DNA of 64,000 bases. Source: Chryseobacterium nakagawai (GTDB lineage Bacteria > Bacteroidota > Bacteroidia > Flavobacteriales > Weeksellaceae). Location of the stretch: contig NZ_LR134386.1 of the NCBI RefSeq assembly GCF_900637665.1, positions 4,332,501 through 4,396,500 on the forward strand, written 5' to 3'. Positions 10,903 to 19,151 of the stretch are shown here, in pieces. The notes beneath the pieces are model-generated. The model had not been told where the DNA came from. It saw only the letters and a list, made by a program, of their open reading frames with translations, and made no database searches. How positions within the stretch are numbered: position 1 is the stretch's first letter; each line of letters opens with the position of its first letter. The position numbers and the translations under genes are program-made.

Positions 10903-12643
10903 ATTTTAATTTCATTATATCCATAGTTTTAATAACTTCATCAAAAGCCTCCTTATGCTGCTGCTTTCCGTTCTTAAAACTGTCGGCTGTTTGTAATAAT
11001 CCCCAGATACTTAACAAATTTTCTACATCAATTAAGTCCTTCACGTTTTCTATAGCAACTATTGTTAGATCTTTAATTACCCAAAAATTACTACAAAGAG
11101 TATACATAAGTACAAATTTTTTTCCATATCCATGAGGATCACTAGGGGTATTTGATAGATTATTTAGATAATTCTTAAAATCATCTGTCAAAACTGCACC
11201 AAATCCTCCAAAAACTAATGATATAATGTTGCTTGCAACAGCTTCAAGTTGCACTATCCTAAAATATGGAAATACAATACATGCACTTACTGCTAATTCA
11301 TTGATAAGATCTTTAAACTTATAGTATGAAGACGTGGTTTTATGAAAAGTTTCAAAGGCAAATGCAGGTATCGGATAGACATTAAGCTGCATAAAACCAA
11401 GATCTTGGTTATCAAAACATGCCAGTGCTCCAATGACCTCATTAAAAGCATAGGTCTTATTTTGTAAATGGTTAAATGGATTATCTGTTCCTAAAAGTTC
11501 TTTTCTTGATGGATCATCAGCTTTATAAGTATAAAATCTAACCCGCTTAAGCAAAATGCCAGAACCAGATGTTTCAATTTCAGGAAAAGGTCCAATATCA
11601 ACCGCTGTTTTTGCATTCGGAGCTTTAATACCTTTCTTTATAAAAGGAAGAATATTATCTTTTTTTAAGTTCACAATCTTATTTTCATAAGCCTGTAAAT
11701 CTTGTTGTGACATTTGTTTGTAAAAGAGCCTTAACAACATTAAGATGAATTGAATTCTATAATCCTCATCCATATAGCCTAAGAGACTGTTGTAAAATAT
11801 TTCAGATGGGGTATTAAAGAATTCATCATAAATATCTTTGGCATTTTCGGGTTTTATCTGAGAAAGTATATCGAGTAATATCCGGGTTCTTCTTTCTCCG
11901 CTAAGCTCACCAATATTGTTTCCCCATCCATGGCCAATTTTTTGTAAAACCTGAATGAGTTTAGAATTATCTACATTTCCGGCAGTACCTTTTGAAAGAT
12001 GACTTACAATAACCTGGGTTGGATAAAAATCAAATAATCCTGCTTCACCATTCAGTAAAAAGCGCTGAAGTTTATTATTAAAATATACAGACCAGTCCGT
12101 GTAGCTCATCTTCATAAATTGTTCAAATCTTCCCCTGTTTATATCATCGTTCTTAATTGTGATGACCGCTGACATTGGAAAATCTCCACCACCGTCGTTT
12201 GATTCGATATAATTCTGATTATCGTAGGTATTGATCCAATTGGCTACTCCGTTTGGGTCTTTTTGGACCTGCTCTTTATAAAAATTCGAATTAAAAATAT
12301 ACCTTCTGTATTCTACTCCATTACGTGTGAAGATTTTATACCAATTTTCTTTCAGTAAACCATTAGTTCCATTACTGAATTCAAAGTAAAGGGCTTTCCT
12401 GGCATTAATAATATTTCCAGCTCCGTCAAAAGCTGTACTTGCCCAATTGAAACGAATTAGTTTAAAATTAATTGTAAAACCTTCCGGCATTACCAAATCA
12501 GAATCTTTTGAAACATAAATATCTGATTCCCCCATCCCGCTGAAACCAAGATGTTCAATGACATTGGGATCAACCTGTCTCTTAACGGTTTTGTATTTTA
12601 TATATTCCAATAATTTAATGGCTCTATAATTTTGATCACTCAT
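10871..12643 (-). CDS. 590-residue hypothetical protein
   Basis: No family is recognised. It begins MSDQNYRAIKLLEYIK and lacks a signal peptide or clear membrane helix. The N-terminal half is mixed alpha/beta with many aromatic residues (for example FSNGTNGLLKENWYKIF); the middle (about residues 240-330) is rich in leucine helices; the C-terminus is lysine-rich and ends KKKNKI. It starts 29 bp after the 715-residue gene ends and its 3' end overlaps the lipoprotein gene by 32 bp, so these three genes form one transcription unit. A structural or adaptor role in the same system as the giant proteins is possible but unproven. Confidence 0.8.
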   Translation of the reverse strand: MSDQNYRAIKLLEYIKYKTVKRQVDPNVIEHLGFSGMGESDIYVSKDSDLVMPEGFTINFKLIRFNWASTAFDGAGNIINARKALYFEFSNGTNGLLKENWYKIFTRNGVEYRRYIFNSNFYKEQVQKDPNGVANWINTYDNQNYIESNDGGGDFPMSAVITIKNDDINRGRFEQFMKMSYTDWSVYFNNKLQRFLLNGEAGLFDFYPTQVIVSHLSKGTAGNVDNSKLIQVLQKIGHGWGNNIGELSGERRTRILLDILSQIKPENAKDIYDEFFNTPSEIFYNSLLGYMDEDYRIQFILMLLRLFYKQMSQQDLQAYENKIVNLKKDNILPFIKKGIKAPNAKTAVDIGPFPEIETSGSGILLKRVRFYTYKADDPSRKELLGTDNPFNHLQNKTYAFNEVIGALACFDNQDLGFMQLNVYPIPAFAFETFHKTTSSYYKFKDLINELAVSACIVFPYFRIVQLEAVASNIISLVFGGFGAVLTDDFKNYLNNLSNTPSDPHGYGKKFVLMYTLCSNFWVIKDLTIVAIENVKDLIDVENLLSIWGLLQTADSFKNGKQQHKEAFDEVIKTMDIMKLKYEIAKKKNKI

Positions 12644-12672
12644 TTTTAATATTTTGTTGGTTTTTGATAAAT

Positions 12673-14820
12673 TTACTCATCCGGAACTGTTTCTTCCGGA
12701 ACTGTCCCCCATTCATACTCAGAAAACTCCTTAGAACAAAGAAAATTGAGTCTGTCGCCATAGATAAACACTTCGTTAGCAGGGAATGATACACCTAATC
12801 CTTGAGCACTATCATAGGAAACTCCAAGAGAATATTTATAATATCCTATATTATGAATATCCGCTCTTACATTCGGAGCAACAATCTTTAAAAAGTATCT
12901 TACATTGGCTGAATTTTGAGGAACGGCACTAATAATGTTTTGAAATTCTGTATGTGTAACCCCTATCGAAAAGAACGCACGTTCATCTCTTTTATCTTTT
13001 TTAATATTCAAAACTTTAAATGCAACATCACCTTCTGTTTCAGTAATTTCCCTATGATAAATAGAAAAATTGCTGTTACCAAAAATCAAAAACTTCAGAT
13101 AATCATCCTTATCATTATGTTTTACAGTAAAACTGTTAACAGATCCGAAAGCACTTAAAGCATCATTTGCATTGACATTGTCTAGGTTATCTTTCTTTTT
13201 ACCCAATAATAAAACCTTTCTTTTTTCAACCATATTACCGGCATCCTCTTTCTTTCCATTATAGAATATCAACTGATTCTGAATGATAGAATGGTATTGT
13301 GTATTAGAGAAATCACTTAAATTAATTGCTGCATTATGGTAATATGAAATTTTAGAAAAATCATCAGTATCTGTTCCGCTAAATCGGCTTCTGACATTGA
13401 TAACAGGATACAGCTCTTTCATATAATCATAATGAATAAATGAAGTATTCTGATTGTTTGCATAGGTCACGTTGGCTCCCAGATACATAAGTCTGTTAAT
13501 GGAAGCAATACCTGATATTTCAAATTCAATCGGTAAAGTGTAATCCAACTGAACATTTGTGGCAAAATTGATGTAGTCCCCTTCAATAGCAAAATTGTTC
13601 TTTTTATTTTTTCCTTTCTGCTTTCCGACTTCTATAAAAAATAAATTCCCCCTATAATTTTTGTCATGCAATAAGCTTAGGAAATACTTGGTATAAGAAC
13701 TCGCATCAAAAATTTTCACTGGCCAGGTTTCTGTTTCAAAAGTTTGAGTCTGCAAACTATTCTCATCATCACCTATTTTAATATTAAGCCCAGTTGGGGT
13801 TTTATAGTTGCCATAATAATTATAAGAGCGTTGTCTGTTACTTTGTATATAAAGATAAAAAGTATTGCTCGTTTTAAAATCTTTGATCAAATTATAGATG
13901 GCATCTTTATCTTTAATCGAAGTATTCGGAGCCGTATAAATTTTCCCTTTTGTTTCGGCATGCATTCCGTAGAAGGCCGCAATATCCATAAAGTTGGCTG
14001 CAGATTCTTTTAAGAGTTTCTTTTCAAAAATAGTTGAAACCGCAGCTGGATCTAAGACATGTTCTGCCAGTCTGGCAAATCCCAGATTCAACTGGAATGG
14101 ATTGGGATCGTTTTCAAGGGAATAATCTCCTTCATCCAAAACAATATCAATTCCCAGTTGTCCGGTAGCGTTGCCTAAATGTGTTCCACGAGGGATAATG
14201 GGTAATTCGTATGCTTCTTTTGCATTTTCATTTCCATTTTCAATTTGTACAGCTTTAAAAAAATAATCATCGATTAAATCGGTCACCTTCTGCCGCTGAT
14301 TAGAAGGAATATTTGGATCTGAACTTGGGTATCCAATATATTCTGCTAAAAAAGGAGGAACAGTAACATTTAATTTTTGGTAAAATTCAGTAAAATCCTT
14401 TCTGACTAATGTTACAAATTCTGAAAGGGCTCCAGTTGAAACAACTTTTCCGTCTGCAGTAAAAAAGCTGTTCTTATTAAGTCCCCTGTAAATAAAATAT
14501 TTAATTGAAAGCCCTTTAATCGGTTGAGAAAAAGGTTTTAAAATAAGATTTACCTTATTGGGATCTGCACTATTGGGTTGGATAAGGACAAATCCCTGAC
14601 AGGCAGCAAATACACTTCCCGTATAGGAAATTTTAGCTGTAGTTCTGAATGTTGAATTTTCTCCCTGTCCTATAATTCCAAATTTATTAGCTGGTGTTTG
14701 AGTATAACCAGTATTGACATCAATAAAAAAGGAAGATGAAGGCATCAATTCCTTACTGACATTTCTGCCAATATATTTCTTGGATACATCGGGTGTACCC
14801 GCTGGTATTTCGTATGGCAT
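12673..14820 (-). CDS. 715-residue hypothetical protein
   Basis: No signal peptide is seen. The protein begins MPYEIPAGTPDVSKKYIGRN and is beta-rich. Near residue 100 is a GFVLIQPNSADPNKVNLIL segment followed by KYFIYRGLNKNSFF; I recall similar YRGL-type segments in other uncharacterised Bacteroidota proteins. The end is acidic, with a short duplication (GTVPEETVPDE). It is followed after 29 bp by the 590-residue gene and preceded by a 328-bp gap after the M15 peptidase gene. Function is unknown; co-localisation with the giant proteins suggests a shared system. Confidence 0.8.
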   Translation of the reverse strand: MPYEIPAGTPDVSKKYIGRNVSKELMPSSSFFIDVNTGYTQTPANKFGIIGQGENSTFRTTAKISYTGSVFAACQGFVLIQPNSADPNKVNLILKPFSQPIKGLSIKYFIYRGLNKNSFFTADGKVVSTGALSEFVTLVRKDFTEFYQKLNVTVPPFLAEYIGYPSSDPNIPSNQRQKVTDLIDDYFFKAVQIENGNENAKEAYELPIIPRGTHLGNATGQLGIDIVLDEGDYSLENDPNPFQLNLGFARLAEHVLDPAAVSTIFEKKLLKESAANFMDIAAFYGMHAETKGKIYTAPNTSIKDKDAIYNLIKDFKTSNTFYLYIQSNRQRSYNYYGNYKTPTGLNIKIGDDENSLQTQTFETETWPVKIFDASSYTKYFLSLLHDKNYRGNLFFIEVGKQKGKNKKNNFAIEGDYINFATNVQLDYTLPIEFEISGIASINRLMYLGANVTYANNQNTSFIHYDYMKELYPVINVRSRFSGTDTDDFSKISYYHNAAINLSDFSNTQYHSIIQNQLIFYNGKKEDAGNMVEKRKVLLLGKKKDNLDNVNANDALSAFGSVNSFTVKHNDKDDYLKFLIFGNSNFSIYHREITETEGDVAFKVLNIKKDKRDERAFFSIGVTHTEFQNIISAVPQNSANVRYFLKIVAPNVRADIHNIGYYKYSLGVSYDSAQGLGVSFPANEVFIYGDRLNFLCSKEFSEYEWGTVPEETVPDE

Positions 14821-15148
14821 ATATATTTTTTTTGGTGTTAATAAAAGATAAGACGGTGGTAATAATAAGTCTGATAAAACTGAAAAAGTATTCTGAACCC
14901 TTAAGGTTAATGAAGGCTGTAAGAATAGTAAGCCTGGTTATTTTTTAAAAGTGTTTTTCTTAAAAATCCAATATGATTTTTCTTCATGCATCTTAGCGGC
15001 TTCAATAATTTTTTATTCAGATTTTTTTAGGTTTTAGCAAATGTTCAATAAGAAGTGTTTTATTTTTTCCGGTAAAGACAAAATCCTTCCTGTACAATCC
15101 TTCCGGTTGATTGTAATATTGATTTTCACAGTGGAAATAATCCCGGGA
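14821..15148. other. intergenic region between M15 peptidase and 715-residue gene
   Basis: No complete gene is seen in these 328 bp. Directly after the TAG stop of the M15 gene, the same frame stays open for 43 more codons (15148 to a TGA at 15017-15019) and reads as protein-like text (for example PEGLYRKDFVFTG). It may be a gene remnant, a read-through tail or chance. The remainder is AT-rich; no convincing -7 box was found before the 715-residue gene. Confidence 0.4.
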
Positions 15149-15655
15149 CTATTTCGTAAAAATTACATATCCGTCTTTATCTTTTGGTAAATTTTGTAAG
15201 TTTCTCCAGGTCGCGTTGATCTTACGCTCTCCTTTCCAGATAAATCTGCGCTCAAAGTGCGACAGGTCTTTAAAGGTTTTCCAGTTTCCGCCCCATTCCC
15301 AGCCATGTTTGGCAAAGATTTTCACACATTCGTACCAGTCGGCTACGCCATCATTATCCCAGTCTTTCGCAGTGTCCCAACTTGCTGCTTTTCCGTCGAT
15401 AATCAGGCAGATGTCTACCGCTAATCCGTAATTGTGAACACTTTGACCGGCTTTGGCATTGGTGACTTTCTTTCCGGCTTTTGTTCTTCCCTGCGCATAT
15501 AATGCATCCTGTTCCTTAAAGGACCTTAATCCCTGAGTAATCCTCACTTTTGCTCTCCCGGTAAGGGCTTCATCACATTCTTTTACAATCTGTGTGACTT
15601 CTTTTCTTACCAATGGATGGAGATTTTTTATTCTGTTTTCACTTGGTTTATCCAT
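15149..15655 (-). CDS. M15 family peptidase (VanY/endolysin-type)
   Basis: This 168-residue protein matches M15 zinc peptidases that cleave peptidoglycan stem peptides (D-Ala-D-Ala carboxypeptidase or L-Ala-D-Glu endopeptidase activity in phage-type endolysins). Visible zinc ligands are H74 and D81 in SVHNYGLAVDI and H133 in DLSHFE; the catalytic acid is probably E120 in GWEWGG. There is no signal peptide, as in phage endolysins and in cell-wall enzymes exported by dedicated systems. The gene is the first of the minus-strand series leading into the giant proteins. A palindrome plus -7 box lies 42-75 bp upstream. It could supply local wall opening for a large assembly, which is inference. Confidence 0.92.
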   Translation of the reverse strand: MDKPSENRIKNLHPLVRKEVTQIVKECDEALTGRAKVRITQGLRSFKEQDALYAQGRTKAGKKVTNAKAGQSVHNYGLAVDICLIIDGKAASWDTAKDWDNDGVADWYECVKIFAKHGWEWGGNWKTFKDLSHFERRFIWKGERKINATWRNLQNLPKDKDGYVIFTK

Positions 15656-15696
15656 GGATGGTTTACTATTTTGTGATTTGGTGTTTGATTCTTAAG

Positions 15697-15730
15697 CAAA
15701 GCTATTTCAGGCTGACGCCAAAACTTGACG
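15697..15730 (-). promoter_or_regulatory. promoter module A of the M15 gene: palindrome plus -7 box
   Basis: The imperfect palindrome cgccaaaacttgacg (15716-15730) is followed, in the minus-strand direction and after 11 bp, by TAGCTTTG (15697-15704), a match to the Bacteroidota -7 box TAnnTTTG. The box is 41 bp before the M15 start codon. The palindrome would cover the -33 region, so a bound regulator would act directly on polymerase. Confidence 0.5.
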
Positions 15731-15860
15731 TGTTATATTTTCTAATAAAAAAATGTGAAATTGGTACAGTCCTTTGTTATGATCTTTGATTTTCGGATAG
15801 TGAATATCATTTTCATAAAAAGTGGTATCATCATTATAGCTTGTTGTTTAATTTCTGAAA

Positions 15861-15894
15861 CAAAAGTAGCAGCCCTCAACGTCAAAACTTGACG
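15861..15894 (-). promoter_or_regulatory. promoter module B: perfect palindrome plus -7 box
   Basis: The perfect palindrome cgtcaaaacttgacg (15880-15894) has 6-bp arms around AAC and is followed on the minus strand by TACTTTTG (15861-15868) with the same 11-bp spacing as module A. Flanking bases are also similar between the copies (ATATAAyrCGTCAAG on the far side), which argues for duplication or shared regulation. Confidence 0.45.
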
Positions 15895-16179
15895 CATTAT
15901 ATCTTTTTTTAATTTTCTAAAAAATCCATCAACTGCGCTGCCTGCTGTTGTTGAGTAATTCATTATACTCATCTATTCCCCACAGGTTTATATTCCTTAC
16001 AAAGGAATTGAAAGATAAGCCTATAGAAAATTAAGTATAAAATCTGAGTCCCAACAAAAGCTTAATGAAATTGAGGAAAATTATTCAGATGTGCTATTTT
16101 AAGAGGGCTGAGATTTGCAACAAACCGCTGATTAAGCGATAGGCTATACATCCGCTCAATAGAGTGAATTATTGGATAA

Positions 16180-16437
16180 TTATTCGTTTAGAATATGCTT
16201 CCATTGTTGTAAAACTTCTATAAACTCTTCCAATGGCATATCAATAACTGATTCATTAGGAAGTAGAGCGTTTTCAAGATAAAAAGCTTTGGTATCAACA
16301 TTAATATAACCTCCAAGATCTTCAAATTTAAAAAATGTAAACCAGTTTCCTGTGACTTTAAAATCTAAGAGATCCTGCCAATCCCAATAGCCGCCTTCTT
16401 TTTCTATAAATACTTCTCTACCGCTATATTCTCTCAA
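16180..16437 (-). CDS. 85-residue immunity-like protein (TTG start), possibly 3' half of a split gene
   Basis: The frame starts at a TTG that overlaps the TGA of the 50-residue frame upstream, and has no ATG of its own. It is acidic and aromatic-rich, ending VIDMPLEEFIEVLQQWKHIL. That end resembles the PLQDFKEIIIEWRDFL end of the 132-residue protein at 17513-17911, a pattern I associate with small immunity proteins of polymorphic-toxin loci. With the upstream frame it would make about 135 residues, the normal size for such a protein, so a frameshift in one ancestral gene is likely. Coupled translation of two short proteins is the alternative. Confidence 0.55.
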   Translation of the reverse strand: MREYSGREVFIEKEGGYWDWQDLLDFKVTGNWFTFFKFEDLGGYINVDTKAFYLENALLPNESVIDMPLEEFIEVLQQWKHILNE

Positions 16438-16586
16438 TTTTCATTCAGGTAAACCAGCTCAGTTAAAAATTGATTTACACTTACTATGGTTCTAAAATCG
16501 TTATTCAATAAGTTCTCCAGATTAGCGTAATATGGATTATTAAAACTTATTTGGTGATTGATCATGGTAAAGTCTTTTAAGTTCAT
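16434..16586 (-). CDS. 50-residue frame upstream of the immunity-like gene, possible 5' half
   Basis: The ATG at 16586 opens a 50-codon frame (MNLKDFTMINHQISF..., ending LTELVYLNEN) whose TGA overlaps the TTG start of the next frame by two bases. The text reads like the N-terminal helical part of a small immunity protein. It is either the front half of a frameshifted gene or a translationally coupled small protein. Confidence 0.45.
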   Translation of the reverse strand: MNLKDFTMINHQISFNNPYYANLENLLNNDFRTIVSVNQFLTELVYLNEN

Positions 16587-16704
16587 GTTGAAATCATTTT
16601 AAACAGAAGGTAAAAGTATAGGTTCAAATGAGATAATCACATAAGTCATCCAGTTCAAAATATATTATTCTTATTTTTCATTCAAAAGTATACCCATGCT
16701 AAAT

Positions 16705-17364
16705 TTAAAAATTAGGAACCAGAGGCTCTGCATGGGTATAATAATATATTTCTTGATCAGAAAGCCCCATTTCCTTAAAAAAATTACCCGCAGCACGGAA
16801 GAACTGGGAAGCTGTATAAGTAAAATCATTGCTAAAAAGAAAATCACTCACATGTACAGCATCTACTTCACCATCTTCACCAAATATGAAAACGATATCA
16901 GAATCTTCATCAAATACATCATCAGAACCTCCCCATGGAATAGACTGATTTCCAAATTCATAAGTCTTCAATCCTCCTTTTACCTGATGAGTAAGACTGT
17001 CATGCGTGATTGTGGCTATTTTTTTTCCATCAGCATCCAAAACGATTTTTGAGTATGTAGGTGCTTGCTCCAGAGCATTATAAAACTTACAATCCCAAAC
17101 CGTGTAACCCTTTACTTTCTGCTCATTATCTTTAAGAGTCCAATTCAGATTTTGCCCCAATGCAATCAATATCTCTACAACGTTCTCTTCAGGTGATAAA
17201 TAATAAACTCCACCCCAAAGCTGGTTTTCTCTATAGGATTCTTCTTTTTTTAAAGCATTATTGATCCATATCTGTTTTCTATAGTTCCCTATCTCCAATG
17301 CTTCTTCTTCAGTAAGAAATTCCTCATCATAAGGAGTGGTAAAAAAAATCATTTTTGCGCTCAT
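16705..17364 (-). CDS. 219-residue acidic hypothetical protein
   Basis: No family is recognised. It is soluble, acidic and aromatic-rich, with no signal peptide, and begins MSAKMIFFTTPYDEEFLTEEEALE. An internal acidic run (DDVFDEDSDIVFIFGEDGE) and the phrase GNFFKEMGLSDQEIYYY are notable. Such features, together with its place among small immunity-like genes, suggest an immunity or toxin-neutralising protein, but no toxin gene with a recognisable effector domain is adjacent. Gaps of about 118 and 148 bp separate it from its neighbours, so each may have its own promoter. Confidence 0.7.
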   Translation of the reverse strand: MSAKMIFFTTPYDEEFLTEEEALEIGNYRKQIWINNALKKEESYRENQLWGGVYYLSPEENVVEILIALGQNLNWTLKDNEQKVKGYTVWDCKFYNALEQAPTYSKIVLDADGKKIATITHDSLTHQVKGGLKTYEFGNQSIPWGGSDDVFDEDSDIVFIFGEDGEVDAVHVSDFLFSNDFTYTASQFFRAAGNFFKEMGLSDQEIYYYTHAEPLVPNF

Positions 17365-17512
17365 TTCATTGGTTTTTTATTTATTATAAGCAGAGATTAT
17401 TTTTTTTTTAATATGTATTAATAAATTTTGATAAGACTTTGTATTTAAGTAACTTTCTTTAGTAGTAAAGGGTTCATAAATATATCTAAGTTCCAAAGAA
17501 AATAGTTTACAC

Positions 17513-17911
17513 TCAAAAAAAGTTAAAAATACGACGAACTTTCGATCCACCTGATGGGGTTCTTTTCAGGAAATCTCTCCATTCTATTATAATTTCTTTA
17601 AAGTCCTGCAAGGGAATACTGCCTACATATCCTTTTACATCATCATAAAAATCTACCTCATTCCTGTGAATGATAATATCTATGGTAGCAGCATCACTAT
17701 CAATTTCTTCATGTGGATTGTTCAATCCATCATTAATATCCGGTAATAATGAAGCATTGATCTGTTCCGCAGAGTTCCAACTATTCAAAAAAGTGGTTAA
17801 ATATTGATAATTAGTATTTACAATTTTATTGATGCTCTTCCCGTGTATTCCCCAATCCTGTACTTCATCTTCAAAAGTGAGGTTGTACTGGTCTGCTATA
17901 TTCTGATTCAT
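17513..17911 (-). CDS. 132-residue putative immunity protein
   Basis: This small acidic protein has no signal peptide. Its second half contains DIIIHRNEVDFYDD followed by SIPLQDFKEIIIEWRDFL, an arrangement of aromatic/acidic beta segments and a final helix that I associate with immunity proteins of polymorphic toxins in Bacteroidota. Its C-terminal pattern is shared with the frame at 16180-16437, which supports a common family. No partner toxin is visible beside it. Confidence 0.65.
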   Translation of the reverse strand: MNQNIADQYNLTFEDEVQDWGIHGKSINKIVNTNYQYLTTFLNSWNSAEQINASLLPDINDGLNNPHEEIDSDAATIDIIIHRNEVDFYDDVKGYVGSIPLQDFKEIIIEWRDFLKRTPSGGSKVRRIFNFF

Positions 17912-18009
17912 AATGTTTACTGGTATTAATTTTGAGCTAATTTTGTCTACTGATTCTCACAAAGGAATTTCATTTTTGTAGAGGTTATTAGAATATGGAT
18001 TATAATCTG

Positions 18010-18588
18010 TTACGAAAGTCCCATATCTTGGATATTATTTATTTCAGGAAATAAAGGTAAAGTGTAATTATAGTAACTTTCAGGAAATTCTCCGGAAAAA
18101 TTTCCCCCATCTCCTTTCTCAATAACATATATTTTACCAGATAAGTCATAATAATACGTATATGCCACATCCCCGGAAGCATCATATTTCGTTTTAACAA
18201 CACTATTTTTTTTCACTTCTCCTGTTTCAGAATCATAAGTGCCAAAGCAAATACATTGTTCAGTAGTATGATGCACTATACTAAATGCACAAAGTCCACT
18301 CACACGATCATTGTAAGTAGCAACCTCTTCTCTCAGATAATTCCCCTGCATTTCTTTTCTATGAATAATATCAACCAGTATTGGTGGCGGATATAGATCT
18401 AAAATCTCAGCAATAGTTTCTGTTTCCTGATAATAAGTGACCTCAACGATCGTATTTCCAACATATTCTTCTCTGATTTTTGTTTGACCATTAATCTTTA
18501 TAACTTTCACAAATTCATGGGAAACCAGTGCCTTTTCCTCTGTGATAGATTCAAAATATTCGTTTTCGTAACTTATTATTGTATTCAT
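18010..18588 (-). CDS. 192-residue hypothetical protein, paralogue of next gene
   Basis: Unknown family. It is clearly related along its whole length to the protein encoded just upstream (18598-19149): both start with M-x-T-I-SYENxY, share IxEExxxxxxFxxxIKxxxxxKIxEE, a CxCFGxYDSxTG motif near residue 120, and end SYYNxxLPLFPEI. The gap between the two genes is only 9 bp, which indicates tandem duplication within one transcript. This copy carries about 9 extra residues at its C-terminus. No signal peptide. An immunity or binding role is possible, given the neighbours. Confidence 0.75.
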   Translation of the reverse strand: MNTIISYENEYFESITEEKALVSHEFVKVIKINGQTKIREEYVGNTIVEVTYYQETETIAEILDLYPPPILVDIIHRKEMQGNYLREEVATYNDRVSGLCAFSIVHHTTEQCICFGTYDSETGEVKKNSVVKTKYDASGDVAYTYYYDLSGKIYVIEKGDGGNFSGEFPESYYNYTLPLFPEINNIQDMGLS

Positions 18589-18597
18589 TTACATTAA

Positions 18598-19149
18598 TTA
18601 TATTTCAGGAAACAGAGGTAACACATTATTATAATAGGATTGAGAGTATTCATTATATCCTCTTTCACCACTTACTTCTTCAATACGATCTATTTTACCT
18701 AAACTGTTATAATAGAAATAATAGGCAATATCCAAAAATTGATCATATTGTATTTTCATGACACTTTTTAAAATAATATTACCCGTCTGTGAATCATAGT
18801 CTCCAAAACAAATGGTCTTTCCCCTTACGACATCATTTATATTAAATGAATGCAGCTTTAATCCTTCATTTTTACAATATCCGAAGATCTCTTCTATCAC
18901 ATAATTTCCATGAACTTCTTTTCTTTTTGCAATATCAATAACATTGAGTTCCGGATACTGACCGAATATTTCATCAATAGTTTCTCCTTCCTGATAAAAT
19001 ACAACATTACTCAATTTTCCATAAAAGAATTCTTCCTTAATTTTTGCTATGGAATCAACTTTAATAATTCGGGTAAAGATCTGGGCACTTTGAATCTCTT
19101 CTTCCGTAATAAGCTGGCCATATACATTCTCGTAACTTATCGTTTTCAT
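18598..19149 (-). CDS. 183-residue hypothetical protein, tandem paralogue
   Basis: This is the upstream member of the tandem pair. It starts MKTISYENVYGQLITEEE, has the shared ICFGDYDSQTG segment and ends at LPLFPEI without the tail of the other copy. It begins 2 bp after the stop codon of the 486-residue secreted protein gene, so the three genes appear to be one operon. The pairing of one exported protein with two small cytosolic paralogues resembles a toxin with immunity proteins, but no toxin fold is recognised. Confidence 0.75.
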   Translation of the reverse strand: MKTISYENVYGQLITEEEIQSAQIFTRIIKVDSIAKIKEEFFYGKLSNVVFYQEGETIDEIFGQYPELNVIDIAKRKEVHGNYVIEEIFGYCKNEGLKLHSFNINDVVRGKTICFGDYDSQTGNIILKSVMKIQYDQFLDIAYYFYYNSLGKIDRIEEVSGERGYNEYSQSYYNNVLPLFPEI

Positions 19150-19151
19150 CT

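Larger units (their letters stand above)
15656..16179. other. 524-bp regulatory gap upstream of the M15 gene
   Basis: No convincing gene is seen. The stretch holds two copies, 164 bp apart, of a palindrome and -7 box module described separately. Between the copies, short frames on the minus strand (around 15735-15850) look protein-like but lack a good start, so they may be remnants. A 15-bp hairpin-like ttccttacaaaggaa lies at about 15992-16006. Confidence 0.45.

Noticed and set aside
15742..15972. 76-codon minus-strand frame in the M15 upstream gap
   Set aside because: It runs through the palindrome and -7 box module and ends in Phe/Ile-rich text; a regulatory region explains the stretch better.
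16696..17052. 118-codon plus-strand frame
   Set aside because: It is antisense to the 219-residue gene; its text is low-complexity Ile/Lys/Phe and has no protein-like pattern.
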